Below, one piece after another: positions 5,387-6,528 of a DNA stretch of 6,528 nucleotides. The notes under the pieces were generated by a model, which was not told the origin of the DNA, ran no database searches, and saw only the letters and a program-made list of their open reading frames with translations. Each line of letters starts with the position of its first letter. Within the stretch, counting starts at the first letter, position 1. The stretch covers positions 1-6,528 of the forward strand of contig JAIMBU010000162.1 in assembly GCA_023511325.1 (NCBI GenBank), given 5' to 3'. Both the position numbers and the translations under genes were made by a program. This DNA comes from Gorillibacterium sp. (GTDB lineage Bacteria > Bacillota > Bacilli > Paenibacillales > NBRC-103111).

Positions 5387-6528
5387 CTATCCATCTGTTG
5401 CAGTCAGTTGAAGCTTGTTGCAATCAGTTGAATCTGCTCTAGTCACACAATAGCTTATCGTAATTTTGAGCTCGTCATGAAAATGTATACGTTCAACCAT
5501 GCATTCAACGAGCCGCTGCTTTAAAGAGAATGTGGCTGTCTCCAACATTTGGTCGACCTTTAGTAAAAAATCGTCTCGCTCACTCTGACTCATGGTTGAT
5601 AATATCGTTAGCCATTCACCACGGTTTTCATTAGCTTGCTCCAGCTCCAACAGCTGAGCAAGCTGCTCATTTAACCGAGCTTCCTCAGCAAGCAATTCCT
5701 CCAATTTTCGGTCATAACTTTGTCGCTCTATTCCTTCCGAGAGATAAAGATCGAGAAGCTTTGCTCGGCGCTCCTCCAGCTTGCCGCGCCGCGCCCCTAG
5801 GCGAATCACTTCTGGCTGGGCGGCTCGGTTAGTGCAGGGGCTGGCAAGGGCTGCTCCTGCGAGCGGTAGTTTTTCGCTACCTAGCCAATAGACTAGCGTA
5901 CGCACGACCGTCACCTTAACACGCTCCCAGAGGAGGGTGTCGACGGCTTCCGCGTTCCAGTAGCGCCTCGCTGTGCAATGAGCGAGGGGCGCGGCGGTAG
6001 ACGGTGAGAGCGGTGTGGAGGCGAAAGTGAGGCCCGAAGCAGGCGGCGCAACACTGAGAGCAGTGTCAGGAGCAACTGGCATAATCACCGGCAGAGGCAT
6101 GGTGGCGGCAGAAGCGAGCGCGGCGGGAACCGCTAAGCCGGAGGCAGGCGCAGGCGCTAGCAAGCCGCCGGCACTAGCCGCGCTGGCGGAACCGCCCCCG
6201 GGGCAGCGATAGTACGCTGCCCCGCTGCGGGCATACGCCGCCGCCAGCTTCCGCCCGCAAGCGGCGCACACCGCGTGGCCCGCGGCAAGCCGCTGCGCTC
6301 GGCGCGGGCGCCCATGCCTGCGGCCACGCTCAAGCGTGCACGCCGCGGCCGCGAAGACCTCCGCGTCGACGAGCGCCGCGATCGGCAGCGCGAACTGCTC
6401 TTCCGGCGGCCTTTGTCGCCGGAAGCCCTGGTGATAGTCGACCTTATAGGCCATATACGTCCCCAGGTAACTGGGGTTACGGATAATGCGGCTGACGGTC
6501 GACCCGTACCAGCGGCTCCCACGAGGAG
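5387..6528 (-). CDS. Large serine recombinase, C-terminal 379 residues (runs off right edge)
   Basis: The frame stays open from the right edge through 6454, so the ATG there is internal. It reads WYGSTVSRIIRNPSYLGTYMAYKVDYH, the end of the Recombinase domain (typically STVxRILxNPxYxG). Numbering from that Met: RPPEEQFALPIAALVDAEVF (15-34) completes the domain, followed by a basic Arg-rich linker. A zinc ribbon follows with Cys63-x2-Cys66, YYRC84 and Cys160-TARRYWNAEAVDTLLWERV. A coiled coil (about 222-275) and a C-terminal helical part (SQSERDDFLLKV...LVECMVERIHF) complete it. The catalytic serine domain lies beyond the window. Such enzymes integrate and excise phages and mobile elements. Oddities are a roughly 75-residue Ala/Pro/Ser insertion between Cys84 and Cys160, and strongly GC-rich DNA for the first half only. 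I cannot tell whether the gene is intact. Confidence 0.88.
   Translation of the reverse strand, partial: PRGSRWYGSTVSRIIRNPSYLGTYMAYKVDYHQGFRRQRPPEEQFALPIAALVDAEVFAAAACTLERGRRHGRPRRAQRLAAGHAVCAACGRKLAAAYARSGAAYYRCPGGGSASAASAGGLLAPAPASGLAVPAALASAATMPLPVIMPVAPDTALSVAPPASGLTFASTPLSPSTAAPLAHCTARRYWNAEAVDTLLWERVKVTVVRTLVYWLGSEKLPLAGAALASPCTNRAAQPEVIRLGARRGKLEERRAKLLDLYLSEGIERQSYDRKLEELLAEEARLNEQLAQLLELEQANENRGEWLTILSTMSQSERDDFLLKVDQMLETATFSLKQRLVECMVERIHFHDELKITISYCVTRADSTDCNKLQLTATDG
5396..5432. repeat. 17-bp tandem direct repeat at the recombinase 3' end
   Basis: tgttgcaRtcagttgaa occurs at 5396-5412 and 5416-5432, differing at one base, with a 20-bp period. Since 20 is not a multiple of three, the two copies are read in different frames on the minus strand and form the last residues of the recombinase (STDCNK, then QLTATDG). 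This suggests that a local duplication shaped the C-terminal tail. Confidence 0.7.
5978..6202 (-). other. Ala/Pro/Ser-rich insertion inside the recombinase zinc ribbon
   Basis: Between the third zinc-ribbon cysteine (YYRC84) and the fourth (HC160) lie about 75 residues of mostly Ala, Pro, Ser, Gly and Leu. Serine recombinases normally have only about 5-12 residues there. The segment contains two similar stretches, APASGLAVPAALASA and APPASGLTFASTP, hinting at internal duplication. It keeps the frame open and is very GC-rich. It looks like an unstructured loop, not a known domain. Confidence 0.7.

Noticed and set aside
6157..6522. A 121-codon minus-strand frame at the right edge and a 65-codon plus-strand frame at 6015-6212
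   Set aside because: Both are shadows of the GC-rich recombinase; the true frame is shown by the NPSYLGTY and zinc-ribbon motifs running through to the edge.

Overview
The window looks like chromosomal DNA of a low-to-mid GC Gram-positive bacterium, most likely Paenibacillus or a close relative. Three things suggest this: AAGGAGG-type ribosome binding sites, a pspA-ydjG-ydjH-ydjI gene order as in Bacillus subtilis, and an LplB-type sugar permease typical of Paenibacillus. The assignment rests on recognised protein families and gene order, not on a search. All convincing genes lie on the minus strand.

Layout, low to high coordinate. (1) Positions 1-288 hold the N-terminal 96 codons of an LplB/YteP-type carbohydrate ABC transporter permease that runs off the left edge. 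(2) Its upstream region (289-615) has no convincing gene, but carries a cre-like palindrome and a second strong inverted repeat. (3) A rho-independent terminator (616-649) closes a four-gene minus-strand operon at 706-4241: pspA, ydjG (zinc-ribbon membrane protein), ydjH (TPM-domain protein) and ydjI (SPFH/Band-7 protein with a C-terminal zinc ribbon). The genes are tightly packed: 27 nt gap, 4 nt overlap, 18 nt gap. A site resembling a SigW-type ECF promoter lies just upstream of pspA. In B. subtilis the homologues form a SigW-controlled membrane-stress module in which YdjG/YdjH anchor YdjI, and YdjI links PspA to the membrane. The same arrangement is inferred here.

(4) Positions 4242-5386 are about 1.1 kb without an intact gene. 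They hold a terminator-like hairpin, a possible C-terminal remnant of a retropepsin-like aspartyl protease, and two unrelated-sequence repeat arrays with nearly identical geometry. Each array has four short units in the order forward, forward, reverse, reverse. The two members of each half are exactly 50 bp apart, and the whole is placed exactly symmetrically about a centre. The second array contains a 21-bp inverted repeat enclosing two smaller hairpins, giving a Y-shaped fold.

(5) Positions 5387-6528 hold the C-terminal 379 residues of a large serine recombinase that runs off the right edge. Its zinc ribbon is split by a roughly 75-residue Ala/Pro/Ser-rich insertion, and base composition shifts sharply from very GC-rich (zinc ribbon and upstream) to ordinary (coiled coil and C-terminus).

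The strongest candidates for something undescribed are the paired mirror-symmetric repeat arrays and the split zinc ribbon. The psp-ydjGHI operon is a known type of system.
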